A DNA stretch of 64,000 nucleotides from Tachypleus tridentatus (GCF_004210375.1 NC_134834.1:157065290-157129289), one strand, 5' to 3'. Positions 46,763 through 59,378 are shown, counted from the stretch's first letter. The notes: generated by a model not told the origin, from the letters alone. Numbers and translations: made by a program.

Positions 46763-47944
46763 ATGGAATTCGTATCAAATTTAGCATGGTTTGTAAACTT
46801 TGCCTTTTCAAGTGTGAACGAAGTACTTCAACTAATTATAAGCGCGCTAGACATGAACTATATAATTGTGAGCAAGATTATTGAGATTTGTTTTACACTG
46901 TGGAACCTTTTTTCGCAATGGACAGACACTTGCCTCAGTGGAATTATATGTGTTATAGAAGATTTTTCACATTTTCTAAAAGATATTTTTGGAGGTTTTT
47001 TAGTGTTTACTCAGTTTATGTGGACTTTAGTGGATGTTTCTGTTAATGCTTCTGTTAATTTCGTAACTAGTACGAGAAATCTGTTCAACAGCATATTTAG
47101 TTGTACTTTCAACATTGCATCTGTGATGGAAGATCAGTCTACAGCCTTTTTTGAAATCATGAGCCACATTTTGAAGTTGTGTGTTGCTTATCTTGTGTTG
47201 CTTTTCCAAACTCTTTCTCATGTTTTAATTATTGGCATGAAAGCTGTCACTTTAGCAGTTTTTAAATTGTCTTTAAAATGCATCTCTAGCATTTTTGTAG
47301 TTTATCATTTGGTAAAAAATGCAATTGTTAAATTGGATAAATTTGAAGAGGCATTTTATGGCATTTCTTTTAATGCTTACACTAGCATAGTTATCACAGT
47401 GATTAGTTTTTGTATTTTAAAAATTATTCTAGATTATGTAGTTCAACATGGGCTTCTGATTCCAGACTTTCAACTGCCTCAACATTTGGAAAATGTGATG
47501 AATTATATAATAAGTTTTTTCAGCCAATTGCATCATTGGCTAATTTCTTGTCTATTTCATCAGAATGAACAAAGTGATTCTGAAGATGAAGAAAATGAAC
47601 TTGAAACAGAACAAGAAGATTTTGAAGAACATGAACAGCACCAGGAAACAGTAGAACAACTACCTGTAGATTTAAACCCTAGCAAAAGGAAATCATTATC
47701 GAGACTACGTTTTGAAGAATCAGATGCTGAAGACAATAATGGCACACATTTATATGTTAAAAGAGAGAGAGAAAAAGAAAGAGAGCTGTGTGTTGTTTGC
47801 CAAGATCATCCAAAGAATGTTATTTTGTTACCATGTCGTCATTTTTGTTTATGCCAGACATGCAGATCAGCCATAATTGTACTTAAACGTGGTTGTCCTA
47901 TTTGTAGGCAACCAGTTTTAGATACCTTGCATGTATTTACCTAG
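46763..47944 (+). CDS. RNF26: RNF26-like ER membrane E3 ubiquitin ligase, single coding exon
   Basis: 393 aa, intron-free in the coding part. Several long hydrophobic segments lie between residues 1 and 265 (clearest about 22-48, 75-95, 136-158, 160-185, 205-228), so it should be a multi-spanning membrane protein. An acidic linker follows (about 269-300). A C3HC5 RING closes the protein: C343, C346, C358, H360, C364, C367, C378, C381, with 12 residues after it (QPVLDTLHVFT-like end). The membrane N-terminus and RING at the extreme C-terminus match RNF26 in order and length (human about 433 aa). RNF26 is known as an ER ligase that positions perinuclear endosomes and modulates STING; those roles are inferred here. 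ATG lies in AATCATGG. A 5' UTR intron is possible, with an acceptor-like TATAATGCAG near 46524. Confidence 0.88.
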   Translation: MEFVSNLAWFVNFAFSSVNEVLQLIISALDMNYIIVSKIIEICFTLWNLFSQWTDTCLSGIICVIEDFSHFLKDIFGGFLVFTQFMWTLVDVSVNASVNFVTSTRNLFNSIFSCTFNIASVMEDQSTAFFEIMSHILKLCVAYLVLLFQTLSHVLIIGMKAVTLAVFKLSLKCISSIFVVYHLVKNAIVKLDKFEEAFYGISFNAYTSIVITVISFCILKIILDYVVQHGLLIPDFQLPQHLENVMNYIISFFSQLHHWLISCLFHQNEQSDSEDEENELETEQEDFEEHEQHQETVEQLPVDLNPSKRKSLSRLRFEESDAEDNNGTHLYVKREREKERELCVVCQDHPKNVILLPCRHFCLCQTCRSAIIVLKRGCPICRQPVLDTLHVFT

Positions 47945-49760
47945 TAAACTTGGAAAATGTGAAGAAATACATGATATTTAATTAAAGGATGTTTACTTAA
48001 TATGGCATGAAGATAAAAATGTTCATTCCAAGAATAATGATCAAACTGAATGGGGAAAAATAAAACAAAAAATTTATTCTAATACAGTTTTGTTAAATAA
48101 GTATTGTATTAAAACTGATTTATTAATAATGAAGCTTAATATTTAAGTTCCTAAATATTGTATTATTTTACTACAAATAGAATATACAAATTTCTGATAT
48201 GAAATTAGTTTTAAGTATTTTAATTGAAGTTATTTTAAGGTATTTCTTATCTGATTGAATAAGATATAATACATGGATGAAATAGTTATTAAACATAGCA
48301 GGTATTCATTACTGTTTTAGGATAGCTATTGATAAACCTAGGTAAAGTGTTCTATTTCACCAGGTTTGATCTTTGGGAAGCATAGTTAAAATTAAAATAA
48401 GGATAAGGGTGTCATACATTTTTTTACTTTCTTGTGCCTCCTTTGTTTTATGTTGGTTGGGATTGAACTGTTTATGTTCTTTAATGTGATCAAAATTATT
48501 AAAGCCAACAATTATTAATATTTTGTAAGGTGTGGTTAGAGATTAACTCATTGTGACCATTGTAATAACTAATTTATTGGGACAAAACATTCACTATAAA
48601 TCCATTTACCTTAAGTGAAATATAACAAATTGCATGTAATATTTTAAAATGATTTTTTATTTTTTTCCTGTAGCTAGATTCTTGGAACACGTTGACTTGT
48701 ATGGTTTTATTAATATTAAGCATACAGGTTGAAACCTTTCAAGATACAGTTGCTGAATAAGCTATTGCTTTTATTCTAAATAAGAAGTATGCACTTGCTG
48801 TGTTCAATTTATTTTATTGGTTATATGCCTGTTTTTAAAGTAATTTGTTAGGATACTGTAACATTGAGAATAACTTCTACAAACTTTATTATGAATACAC
48901 TTCAGACTTCAGTGCTGTTATGAATATTTATTTTTGTGAGTATTGTAACATCTTTATGGCCTTGAATAAGTATGTAGTATATAACTATAGCACTATAAAC
49001 TTTGAAATACAGTGCAATATATTTATCTAGAATAAAGATAAAGCTCCATCACAATACATGTATGTAGACTTAAAGCATGCATTTACGATATTAAAATTCA
49101 TATGATATAACTTGTATTTTTAATTGTATAGAAAATGTATGATAATGATATAAAATGTTTAGATCCAGTTGCAGATACTTTTATCTAAGATATGAATATC
49201 CTTTGTGTGCTCTGAATAATATGTATGCATGTATGTAACCAGTAATATTATTCATTTCCTTTCTCAACTGTATATTATTTTTTATTTAAAAGATGGCATT
49301 ATAATTGTAGTGTGATATTTTTAAAGAACATTTTTTAATTTATGTGTGGCTGAGGTCATTTTTGATTTTGTTATAGAAATAAATATATTTTTGTTATTAA
49401 CAAAATACCACTATATTTTTAGTTTTTATATAAATGACGTGCATGTTTTTGAATGCATCAAAATTTCAGTTTACTATTATTAGGTTTTTTTGAGTAAAAT
49501 AATTTACAAGCTTTGTGTGTAAATTTAATTTCAAGGTTTTGTACATAGTTAATATTGTACATGTTATAGTATGCTTTGAAATTGATAAACATATAGATTT
49601 TTTAAAATAACATATTGCAGTTGGTTTATATTTATTGACTGTAGTCTTTCATTTATGCAAACCAATGTTTTATGTTGAACCTTGGGAAAAAGCACATGCA
49701 GTGCATTATGTTTGAAACAGCATCAGGCTGAAATAAATGTACATTAAATATTTATTTTTG
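47945..49760 (+). other. Probable 3' UTR of RNF26-like gene and AT-rich downstream DNA
   Basis: No further coding frame is convincing. AATAAA motifs occur near 49030, 49378 and 49733; the last, in a TGAAATAAATGTA context, is a plausible poly(A) signal. The UTR length is not provable from sequence alone. Confidence 0.4.
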
Positions 49761-50939
49761 TTTGAAGTACAGCACACTGAGAGAAAAATATGGTGTTATT
49801 TCTACATGGTAATTTGGGAAAAAATGTAATCACAAAGATACAAATGAAAATTTGTATAGCTGTTATCTTAGTTATTATTATGTGCATCTTTAAACTTGCA
49901 AACGTAAAATGTTGGCTGTAATGGTATACTTTTGAATATTGTTAATATACGGTGCACTTGTTTACAGAAAAGTGAATGAATACAAGTCCAGCATATTAGC
50001 ATAAGTATACTGTATAAAGATTATATATCTATGTAAAGATAGGTAAAATTTTACTTTTTGAGTTACTATTGGGAAAGAAAAAAATGCAATGCTTGTCCAT
50101 AAAGAGAGAGTTTTAAAAAATATTTCAAATTAGAAAAGAAGTTGGTCTAAAAACTGCAAACTCATGACTAAATATATAAATATGACACAAAGCTATAAAT
50201 TTGTAAGTAAAGTTCACATTTGTAAATATTGTGAACATTTAAAGTTAATACTTTGATTTTCTAGTCTATCAGTTTATTTCCAGTGTCATTTTATAGTCAT
50301 GTTCCGATGAGTTTTATTATTCCTTCCCGGTTGCATTTTGTTTGGGTAAAAATCTTATGATTTTTTCTTTTAAATAATTCTAAGCTAGATAGTTTTTTTA
50401 TAAAGCAACATTAAAATAACTAAGTTCAGTTTAATATTACTAATGATTGTTATAATTACTTTTTAATAAAATGAACTTAAAAACATCTAAAAAACCAGAA
50501 AAAATTAATAAACCTGAACTTCTTTCTGATATATACGAATTATCTCGATAGCTCAGACTTTACATTTTTTTATTTTTACAAGGAAAAGCCAAACAGAAGA
50601 CCCCATGTTGAGTTATATTAAATGACACAATAAAAGCGTGAAAGTATTCTCAGCAGTGTCATAATAATCTGAACAAATGAGGAAGATCTAGACTAAAGGA
50701 TCTTATTTATCTAATATTATTCTCTCTCTCTCTCTCGGTGTTTGGGTAAGAAATGTTCATACCCTGGAGGATCAGGTTCTCTATGACCTCTTCCTCCTTC
50801 CCGTACTTATGGTCTTGCCAAATTGGTATTTGTAATTGTTGAATTGACTATTATTTTGATTCTTTTCAGGGCAATGTCTATGTATTGTGGCACATATATA
50901 GTTATTATTATACTCTATCAGCAGAATGTCAAGTTTGTT

Positions 50940-51710
50940 GGTGGCACTTTTTATTATTATTATTACCATTAGTTAATATTTATTATTTTATGTATTTATT
51001 TATTTTTATGTTTAAAATATAAGTTAAGTGGGGAGAGATATTTAGGCCTTGCTTCTTCATGTATGAGGTATCTATCTAGTTCACATATTAATTCGTTTTT
51101 CATCCAATTCTTATTGAAGTACATTATTGTAATATGTAGGAGTCTATCTGGTATGGTTGGTATGTTCGAATATTTGTGAATGAATTGAGATGATATAGTT
51201 CTTGGAACTCTGTATGCTGTTGTGAGGAGTGTGTTTTGGATTGTTTGTAGTTTAGTTTTAATTATTTTATTGCTTACAGTTATCCATGCTGGAGCTACAT
51301 AATCTATTACTGGTCTAATATATGTTTTATAGATTTTTAGTAAGTTATCAGTAGATGCTCCACTGTTTTTACCAGTTAGACTCCTAGCATAGTTAGTTCT
51401 TCGCCAGACTTTATTTTTAATTTCGTTAACATGATTAATACAAGTTAATTTTGTATCATAGGTTAGAACTAAAAATTTTGCCGTTAGGACAGTCTGGAGT
51501 AGTGTGCCATTCATATATAATTCTGGCTGTTGTTTTTTGTGCTTAGCCAATTTCGTAAGGACTACAAGTTGTGTTTTTGCTGTATTTATTTTTATTCTAT
51601 ATTTTTGAAAATATTCACTTATTCTATTTAATTGCGGTTGCATGTTGGTGGCTGCTATCGCGGGTGTTGCGGCACTTTTCCAGACTGCCACATCATTAAT
51701 ATTATTCTTA
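50940..51710 (-). mobile_element. Jockey-type LINE, 5'-truncated
   Basis: A 231-residue open frame (51691-50996) covers the C-terminal half of RT: VAVWKSAATP just after the catalytic box, INTAKTQLVV, AKFLVLTYDTKLT, IYKTYIRPVIDYVAPAW, LQTIQN..LLTTAYRVPRT, LLHITI. This C-terminal pattern, without RNase H, fits the Jockey clade. Truncation begins at the YADD region. The 3' end runs into a TAATAATAATAA-type tail near 50950. An uninterrupted frame suggests a fairly recent insertion. Confidence 0.85.
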
Positions 51711-51879
51711 AAGAAGATGATTATATTGTTGAATCTACCGCCAATTTGAGGTCACAAACTTCTACAATAAACGCACACAGGACCCGTCAGATACGTTTAA
51801 TAAACTATTAGTGATAATTTTTTAAAAATTCCCCAATTTTTTTATCTCTGAATATCATTCAGCAAATTAAAGAAAACGG

Positions 51880-52116
51880 GGCCCGGCATGGCCAGGTGGG
51901 TGAAGGCGTTCGATTCGTAATCTGGGGGTCTCGGGTTCGGATCCTCGTCACACCAAACATGCTCGCCCTATTTTACCAACGAATAGTAGTCCAAGAGTTG
52001 GCGGTGGGTGGTGATAACTAGTTGCCTTCCTTCTAGTCTTACACTGCTAAATTAGGGACGGCTAGCGCAGATAGCCCTCGTGTATCTTTGCGCGAAATTC
52101 AAGAAACAAACGAAGA
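51880..52116 (+). repeat. SINE with 11-bp target duplication
   Basis: AAAGAAAACGG at 51869-51879 and 52117-52127 flanks a copy with full head and tail but lacking the central segment between GCTCGCCC and TTTTACCAACG. Confidence 0.92.
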
Positions 52117-53694
52117 AAAGAAAACGGAAATTTACGTCCTAAAATAGTTATCTGTCTGCAATGGATGTTTCTTTTCTTTACACTGATTCCTAACATTCCA
52201 CACGATAATAGACTTGAAATGATAACATTTGTCCCAAATACTGCTCTTTCTTAGAATTTATTCCTGCTGTATTGTAAGACGAAAAATAGTCAAACCTGCA
52301 ATAATCGTTTGGAAGCTGAGAAAAGCATTGGCAAATTAACATCATAGTCTACCTTACGTAATCATGACGTCACTCTACATAATCATACCCAGTTCACCCT
52401 TGATGACGAAAGGTATACTTTTCGAAAGAGTTGGAGTTATGAAGTTTATTATTTTTGTCTTTTATTGATTTCTTTACCCAACGTGCTTTCTTAAAATAAT
52501 ATAACATACATACACAAACATATGTATATATATGTAAGAATGTGCATATGCGAAAAATTTACGTTTGCATATTGTCAATTTAATATGCATAATTTTCGCT
52601 GAAGAGTGTACACATTAACCATTTACTTTTAGATACCATATTATTTAACAGAAATATGTACATTTTCAGTCACGTTGGTTAATGTGCCTAATTGATAATA
52701 AATACGCCTATTTCCTAAATATACATATGTGTATATTATTATAGGTATAATATCTATACCTAGCTAACTATATATTAATATTTCTATAGTTATTTGGAAG
52801 TACGCTAGATGGCACTTCAATTACTACATGAGCATCGAAAAATTTTCAAACTCTTTCCAAAATGTACGAGTTTGAATAAAATATTTTTGAGTTGTTTCTG
52901 TTGATACTCTTTTAACCATTTTGTAAAATATAAGGTGATGTGTTTACTAACTCAATAAGTGGTTTATATTTCATTCTTTGAAATGGGTTAATTGACTGTA
53001 AATAAATTAAGAGAAATTTGAGGCTTCAGTATAACGTTGTGTCGTTCGGACAGTAACAGAATTTTATAGGCCAAGCTGTTTTTTTTTCTTTTTTTATTAT
53101 TCAACCTCTTCTACTGAGTAAAATAATTTGTGGCACTGTCGTTAATATTTATTTATGTACAATGTTTCGAATATATAATAGAAAAATAAGTTGTCCATAA
53201 GAACACCAAAACATTTTAGTTTACGAAGAGTGTTCTTCAAATACTTGTTGTTGTTTTTTTTTTAATGCAAACAAATTACTAAATCATTTTATTTACGAAG
53301 AACTAGCTGCAGTCACTCCACCCCTCGTTGATTTCTTCAAGCTCTGGTTATAGACCCACTGGATAACAGGCCAATCGGAGCTTTTTAAATCATATACTTG
53401 CTCATGTAGAAAAGCGATCTCATTCCCAGTACTTGAGTATTTGTTTCTCTTTTGAGACGTTTTGGGAAAAAGGTTAACAAATATTAAGTGAAAATGACAT
53501 GCCTAAAAATTAAAGTTAACTGTTTGAACAGTCAGTTTTCCTTTTTAGATTGCAGCTAATAATGTCCTCAAGAATTTAATTCAAGAGTTTACCCTAGAAA
53601 ATGTTGTGGTCACTTTTCCAATTAAATATAACTTAGATGCTTGGGCTAAACAAATAAAGTGAGTTTTTGTCATCCTTTAAGTTGCATAATGAGT

Positions 53695-53785
53695 TTTTTG
53701 GATTGTGCTCACCGTAGTGATCGAACCTCGAATTTTAGCGTTTTAAGCTCTCGAGTTTACCGTTGAACCATCAGAAAAGGCAATT
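53695..53785 (-). repeat. Fragment of third-family SINE, minus strand
   Basis: GATCGAACCTCGAATTTTAGCGTTTTAAGCT resembles the reverse of CTTTACAACGCTAAAAT..GGTTCGAT of that family. Short and diverged. Confidence 0.4.
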
Positions 53786-53896
53786 TTGGTTAATGTGGTT
53801 CTACAACTTGATTTTAGGAGTAATATGACATCACTATTAAAACACATCTTAATATATTCATCCCGTATTTAGTACGTGCCAGTTACATTTTGATCA

Positions 53897-54171
53897 AGGC
53901 CCGGCATGACCAGGTGGTTAAAGCGTTCGATTCGTAATCTGAGGGTCGGGGGTTCGAATTCTCGTCGCACCAAACATGCTCGCCTTTTCAGTCATGGGGA
54001 CGTTATAATGTCACGGTCAATCCCATTATTTGTTGGTAAAAGAGTAGCCTAAAAGTTGACGGTGGAGATGACTAGCTGCCTTCCTTCCAGTCTAACACTG
54101 CTAAAGTAGGGTCGGCTAGCGCAGATAGCCCTCGTGTATCTTTACGCGAAATTCAGAAACATACAAAGTAA
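53897..54171 (+). repeat. SINE with 12-bp target duplication
   Basis: ACATTTTGATCA at 53885-53896 and 54172-54183. Head GGCCCGGCATGACCAGGTGG, box B GGGGTTCGAATTC, complete core and tail. Lies about 600 bp beyond the 3' end of the GPCR. Confidence 0.93.
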
Positions 54172-54780
54172 ACATTTTGATCATTTTAGTAAGAAAACGC
54201 AATGAAGTTTACAAGAACATTTCTAAACGATTTTCTCAGTGACAGTGGAAATTCTCATGCTTTAATAATACCGATAATTACTTAAAAAATTCTAGGTAAT
54301 GAGGAATTGATATAAAGAAGTTTTGAAGTCGCTTTATAGTTTAATAGATTTTTTATAGTGTCCAATAAACGTCTATAGCCGGCACGGCGGCATTTCGGCT
54401 GACTGGCAAAGCCGGATTTTTTCGATAGATATGTACACATATATTTCGTGAGAAAACTCGCAATTATAGACAAAACTTTGTATTAGAACTGTTAATGTAA
54501 ATTCATTGCTGTGCTTAGTTTTTACAACGTGTAAGATGTGTTTTCAACTTAAAGCTTACAAATTCAGGATGTGTACCAGATTTAGAATATCTTTCTTGAA
54601 ATATTTATGGAACAATTTTTCACTTAAGTCAGTGTGATGCACGAGAAATCAGAAATAACACATTTTTTATATTCTGAAAGCACTTTATTAGTATTTGTTG
54701 TTTTATCATCAAGAAATGATAATGACAAAACATCACAGTACTTACATTTACAAAATTTTACAAAGGAAAAACAGTGTCCT

Positions 54781-55902
54781 TTACATCCTAGTGCTGCTTT
54801 CCGCAGATGGTCGACTGACATAGCTTTGTTCTGGAAGTTGAGTACGAATGCAGCCAAAGAGTCGTAGAAATGTCCTCCTAATCTCAGTGCTACATAGACA
54901 GTAAACATAGAAGTTCATGGCGAAGTTTGCCAACTCTGAAACGTTCGCGATAGCCCGAAATAACTGAAAGCCAAAATCAAGTTCCCTGTGATCGCTATTC
55001 AGGAGGGTCAAGATGGCCGCTGGAGTCATGCAAACAAAAAACAGAATTACAATTCCACCTAACAAGACTACCAGACGGCGCTCCTCTCTGAACTTTCTGT
55101 TGCTTTCTTTTTGACTGTAGTTGCTATTGGAGCTGTTCAAAAGTGCTCTCCGTTTGCGAACTGTCTTTCTGAAGGTCACAATGATGGCGGTATTCATGAT
55201 CGCTAAGAGTATCACTGGTCCAATCCTCACGATGATCTCTTTGACCAGTAAGTAAAATCTGAAACCGGTATGGTTGAACACAGCCTGGTTTTCACAGGCG
55301 AAAAAGACGGTTTCGTTTCGGTCATTTTGCACTGCAATAGGTTCCTTCTGGAAACAAATGGGCACGTAGATACAAAATGCTAATACATAGGCGGCTATTA
55401 TGGATCTCCGAGCTCTGTGGTCATTGTGGACTTCTTTGTATCTAGTGGGTAGACAAATTGAAAAGTAGCGATCAATGGTTAGGGCCACCACTAGGAACAC
55501 ACTGCTCGCCATGAAAGCGTTTACTAGTGCTAGCTCCACGTAAGCATAATAAAAAGATGCAGCAAAACTACGAGGCTGAATTCCATGAAGTCGAAGTAAA
55601 GAAGTTGCACTGACCAAAAGAGTCATTAAGTCAGAAGTTGCCAACCAAGTCAGATACACAAAAGTAACACCTTTTAAATTAGGCCTAGTAAGCACCACTA
55701 AGTTAATCAAATTTCCTAGTATTCCCAAACCAATAACAACAGAACCTATGACACCATATCCAAGGAACTTCAACCGATGAATGTTCGATTCGAGCTCCGC
55801 ATCTTTGGAATGTAAAAAAATGGAAGCATTAGGATCAATAAACAAAGTGTTGTTTGTTGGGTCATTTGTTATGGTGTCAACAGCCATTGGACATTCCGCC
55901 AT
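54781..55902 (-). CDS. Rhodopsin-class neuropeptide GPCR, FMRFamide-receptor-like
   Basis: 373 aa, one exon, in-frame stop shortly upstream and a good AAGATGG start. Seven hydrophobic segments are visible. Class A marks: GNLINLVVL in TM1 (N64), LATSDL in TM2 (D91), DRY at 144-146 in DRYFSICLP, a CMTP proline in TM6 (C291-P294), and NFYVY in TM7 (330-334), an NPxxY variant with Phe for Pro. Two N-glycosylation sequons (N17, N25) lie in the N-terminus. ICL3 is basic and serine-rich (about 245-276). The overall look fits invertebrate FMRFamide/myosuppressin-type and nematode B0563.6-like receptors; the ligand is not determinable. No cysteine is seen at the top of TM3 (residue ~120), so the usual TM3-ECL2 disulfide with C203 seems absent. 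Acceptor-like TTAAACAG just before the ATG suggests a 5' UTR intron. Confidence 0.85.
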   Translation of the reverse strand: MAECPMAVDTITNDPTNNTLFIDPNASIFLHSKDAELESNIHRLKFLGYGVIGSVVIGLGILGNLINLVVLTRPNLKGVTFVYLTWLATSDLMTLLVSATSLLRLHGIQPRSFAASFYYAYVELALVNAFMASSVFLVVALTIDRYFSICLPTRYKEVHNDHRARRSIIAAYVLAFCIYVPICFQKEPIAVQNDRNETVFFACENQAVFNHTGFRFYLLVKEIIVRIGPVILLAIMNTAIIVTFRKTVRKRRALLNSSNSNYSQKESNRKFREERRLVVLLGGIVILFFVCMTPAAILTLLNSDHRELDFGFQLFRAIANVSELANFAMNFYVYCLCSTEIRRTFLRLFGCIRTQLPEQSYVSRPSAESSTRM

Positions 55903-56149
55903 CTTGATTCCTGTTTAAGTATAAATACATTTTTAGAAAGTAGTTATAAATCGTGTATAGAAAACAAAACAACACTGTTAAGTAGTAACGGTACTATTTT
56001 AAGTGAAACATACAATTAGTACTTATAATACGGATCTAATTACAACATTCCAGCATTGTTGAAACATCTTCAGTCGCTTAAAGCTAATAAATATGAAAAT
56101 AATATTCATATCTGTATAAAGATTTTACTGATTTACAGGTTTGTTTATT

Positions 56150-56260
56150 TCAAAGCAAAGCCACATTGGGCTATCTGCTACGTTCGCTGTGGGAAATTAA
56201 AACCTAAATTTTAGCGTTGTAAGTCCGTAAAATTACTACTGTCTCACCAAGGAACCTAAT
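56150..56260 (-). repeat. Third-family SINE, minus strand, diverged
   Basis: CAAAGCCACATTGGGCTATC and TTTTAGCGTTGTAAGTCCGTA match in reverse the 61203-61310 copy. Located in the 5' flank of the GPCR. Confidence 0.6.
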
Positions 56261-56833
56261 TTATAAGTAATTCTCTTTTGATAAATGTTTGAAACTACGC
56301 GCGCGTGTGTGGAACCATTTAGTAGTTTAATATAAAGTCAAAATGTTTTTTTAAATCGGAATAAAAACAACATAGATGAAGATTAAATGCTAACCAGGGA
56401 AGTAAAATAAAGGAAATTGTTCAGTCAACTTTTCCTCGTGAAAGACGAAAGACTTTGTAAACTTTCAAGCGAAGTTTACCTCACAAAATGTAATAAGAAC
56501 CCAACACGTATTGTGACTACTCACGTTTCACACATTTCGCTTAAAAGTCCAATAAAGTTCAATCCATCACGGTTTTGTTTCGCTTGTCTTACCGTAGAAC
56601 ACATAATTAATCAACTCAAACACGACCTTAGCTTCTTGATTTTCGCTAGATAACCACTTGGAAGACCAAGATGACCGAAGTTATCTTTTTAATTCATTTT
56701 TATTAATATAACAAGTTTTACTAGAAACTATTACTCTGTACTTGATATCGAAATAATTTATTATTCAACACTGTTCAGTTAACGCAATTGTTTACATTTC
56801 TTCTTATCTCTTTCTTTGTCTAATTAAACAAAA

Positions 56834-57116
56834 GATTGTTTGTTTGTTGTTTGAATTTCGCGCAAAGCTACACGAGGGCTATCTGGGCTAGCCGTCCCTA
56901 ATTTAGCAGTGTAAGACTAGAGGGAAGGCAGCTAGTCATCACCACCCACCGCCAACTCTTGGGCTACTCTTTTACTAACGAACAGCGGGGATTGACCGTC
57001 ACATTATAACGTCCCCATGGCTGAAAAATTGAACATGTTTGGTGCGACGGGGATTCGAACCAGCGACCGTCAGATTACGAGTCGAATGCCTTCACCCACC
57101 GGGCAATGCCAGGCCA
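56834..57116 (-). repeat. SINE, main family, minus strand, full length
   Basis: From a TTGTTTGTTTGTTG tail end to GCAATGCCAGGCC; TAAACAAAA at 56825-56833 and 57117-57125 is a possible 9-bp target duplication (weak because it is A-rich). Confidence 0.88.
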
Positions 57117-58691
57117 TAAACAAAATAAAGTTTCTCTGTAATTTTACGTTTCTTATCCATAATTTCAAAATAACTACATAATTTCAATAACCGCCTGTTC
57201 AACAATTATTGAAGAAAATGTTTACAAATATCAACAAATATCAAATATATTAGCTTATACTTATTGTTTTTTCAAGTTATCTTCTGAATTTAAAATAAAT
57301 TTTACGAGTAAAATGCTCTTCATATGGTCACTTAAGTTAACTTTATAAATAACGTATAAATATGAAAATGGCAGCGGATTAATTCTTTATTAGTGAAAAA
57401 AAAAGAATGGGTTAGTAACTCTCAGTGATATGAAGTTAACTTGAAATAGTGTATACAAGAATCTACGAATGACTACTCTTAATTTGTGATCTAAGCAAGC
57501 TAGCAACTGAGGTTAGAACAAAAAATTAGTCCAAGAAAAATTAAAGTTATTTCACTAACTGTTGCTATTTATATCGATTAGAAAGCATTGATTCATCAGT
57601 TGCGTAGCATCTCTTCTATCGGCCATAATCTCAGTAATAGTTCACGAAACTGGTGGGTTTAAGATACTTACGTCAGTCTTAAATCCATGTACTAAGAGAA
57701 AAATGTGGTATAATCGTCACAATAAAAAAAAATATCTACCATTTAACTATCTATTTATATATAAATGTATATATATATATATATGTTGGTTTGTTATAAC
57801 CAAAAACAAGCCGAAAAAATAAATTAAAAATAAAAATTAAAAAACGCTGTACTAATTGGAAGAATCCCAGGGTATAAGCTATAATATGAAATATAAAATG
57901 TACCGTGGGTTATGGAGGTGGCTGAGAAATTAGAACCCACATTGAGGTGGGGACACATCGTCTATCAGTCTTAACCTACATTTGCCAGTGTAAAATAAAG
58001 AAATAAAGTAAAGGAATAGAGATAGTAATAATAGAAATTAATAGAGTGAGATGTGGGTGCTCAAGCCCACAACAACCCACATCTATATTACCCTTCACTG
58101 CTTGCAGACAATTGTGGGAAGGTAACTACTCTCCAAAGTAAAGAAGAAAAAAATGAATGGAAAAATAAAAATAAAGTACCACAATTTGTGGTAAGTTAAA
58201 TAAATTTTACAGGTAGAATTGCTCTGAAAATAAATTTATTTCCTAAAAATAATCACTGGAAACGTAACCTAATTAATTAAAAATAAAACAATATGGTTTT
58301 CTCAGACGCCGTGTAAAATAATGTAAGCATAATGACTTGGATTACGGTAAGCAACTGTGCGTTATTTGTTTCCCATCAATTCCTTGTATTTGAAAACGTA
58401 GTTTCCTATATGCTAATATATCACTTTGTATGAAATTACAACTTTATATGCGTGGCGTCACCTGGTGTATGTAATAATATTGTTCCGTACAAGGGAAACC
58501 TTAGCTGTTTAGTCATCCAGAAGGTTATCAAATACTGGTTGATAAGATGGAAACACCATTTTTGTTTCATGGAAGATCTATCGACTAGTTCTACTCATGT
58601 TGCAAGAAATACCATCACGGTTCAGAAAATAGTCACGAAATTGTAGAATGTGCTATTTCAGCCTAAAGATACAATAAAACAAAATTTATAA

Positions 58692-58771
58692 AATAAAGCA
58701 GAGAACAACGTTTAGATCTTCTTAACCTAAAGATGACCTAAGAAGGTCAAAACGTTGTTTTATGCTTTATT
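58692..58771. repeat. Short palindromic element (32-bp arms)
   Basis: AATAAAGCAGAGAACAACGT at 58692 and the reverse complement ACAACGTTTTGACCTTCTT/ATAAAGC up to 58771 pair with about five mismatches around a 16-base centre. It resembles fold-back elements with AACGTTTCGACCTTCTT arms seen, from memory, in other invertebrates. Confidence 0.6.
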
Positions 58772-59103
58772 AATGAAAGTGTTAATACCCATACCAGCCG
58801 TTGTGAAATACATTTTTACTTCAAGTTGGTTTCTCGTAATTACGAAAAAATTATCCCATTCTTGTGCATTTCAACTTCAAGTGCGGTGAAGTGGGGTGAA
58901 TTGGGAGTTACAGACCACACCAGTAGTCAGCATAGAGTCAAACTGTGAATGATGGTCACAATAAGATTTAACCACAATCACGTACATTTTTTTTAGGCGT
59001 AGTTTTTCTTGAGAACGTTAAGAATGGCCACACACAGTAGATTATGTAACGGATTTACTAATGTATATTTATTTTAATATCTATGTATGTTTTAGTTTAA
59101 TAT

Positions 59104-59378
59104 GGCCCGGCATGGCCAAGCGTGTTAAGACGTGCGACTCGTAATTCGAGGGTCGCGGGTTCGCATCCCAGTCGCGCCAAACATGCTCGCCCTTTCAGCC
59201 GTGGGGGCGTTATAATGTGACGGTCAATCCCACTATTCGTTGGTAAAAGCGTAGCCCAAGAGTTGGCGGTGGGTGGTGATGACTAGCTGCTTTCCCTCTA
59301 GTCTTACACTGCTAAATTAGGGACGGCTAGCACAGATAGCCCTCGAGTAGCTTTGTGCGAAATTCCAACACAAACAAA
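59104..59378 (+). repeat. SINE with 11-bp target duplication, best-preserved copy
   Basis: TAGTTTAATAT at 59093-59103 and 59379-59389. Full head with GGCCAAGCGTG box A, ACTCGTAATTCG anticodon region, CGGGTTCGCATCCC box B, core and GCGAAATTCCAACACAAAC tail. Few differences from the copy at 5151-5422. Confidence 0.94.

Noticed and set aside
50720-50745. (TC)n run near 50722 and (AT)n runs near 46300 and 57765
   Set aside because: Ordinary microsatellites; too short and common to carry further meaning.
57770-58180. Repeat-like block with TGTGGGTGCTCAAGCCCACA palindrome
   Set aside because: The palindrome is short and no second copy is present in the window; could be a repeat but is unsupported here.
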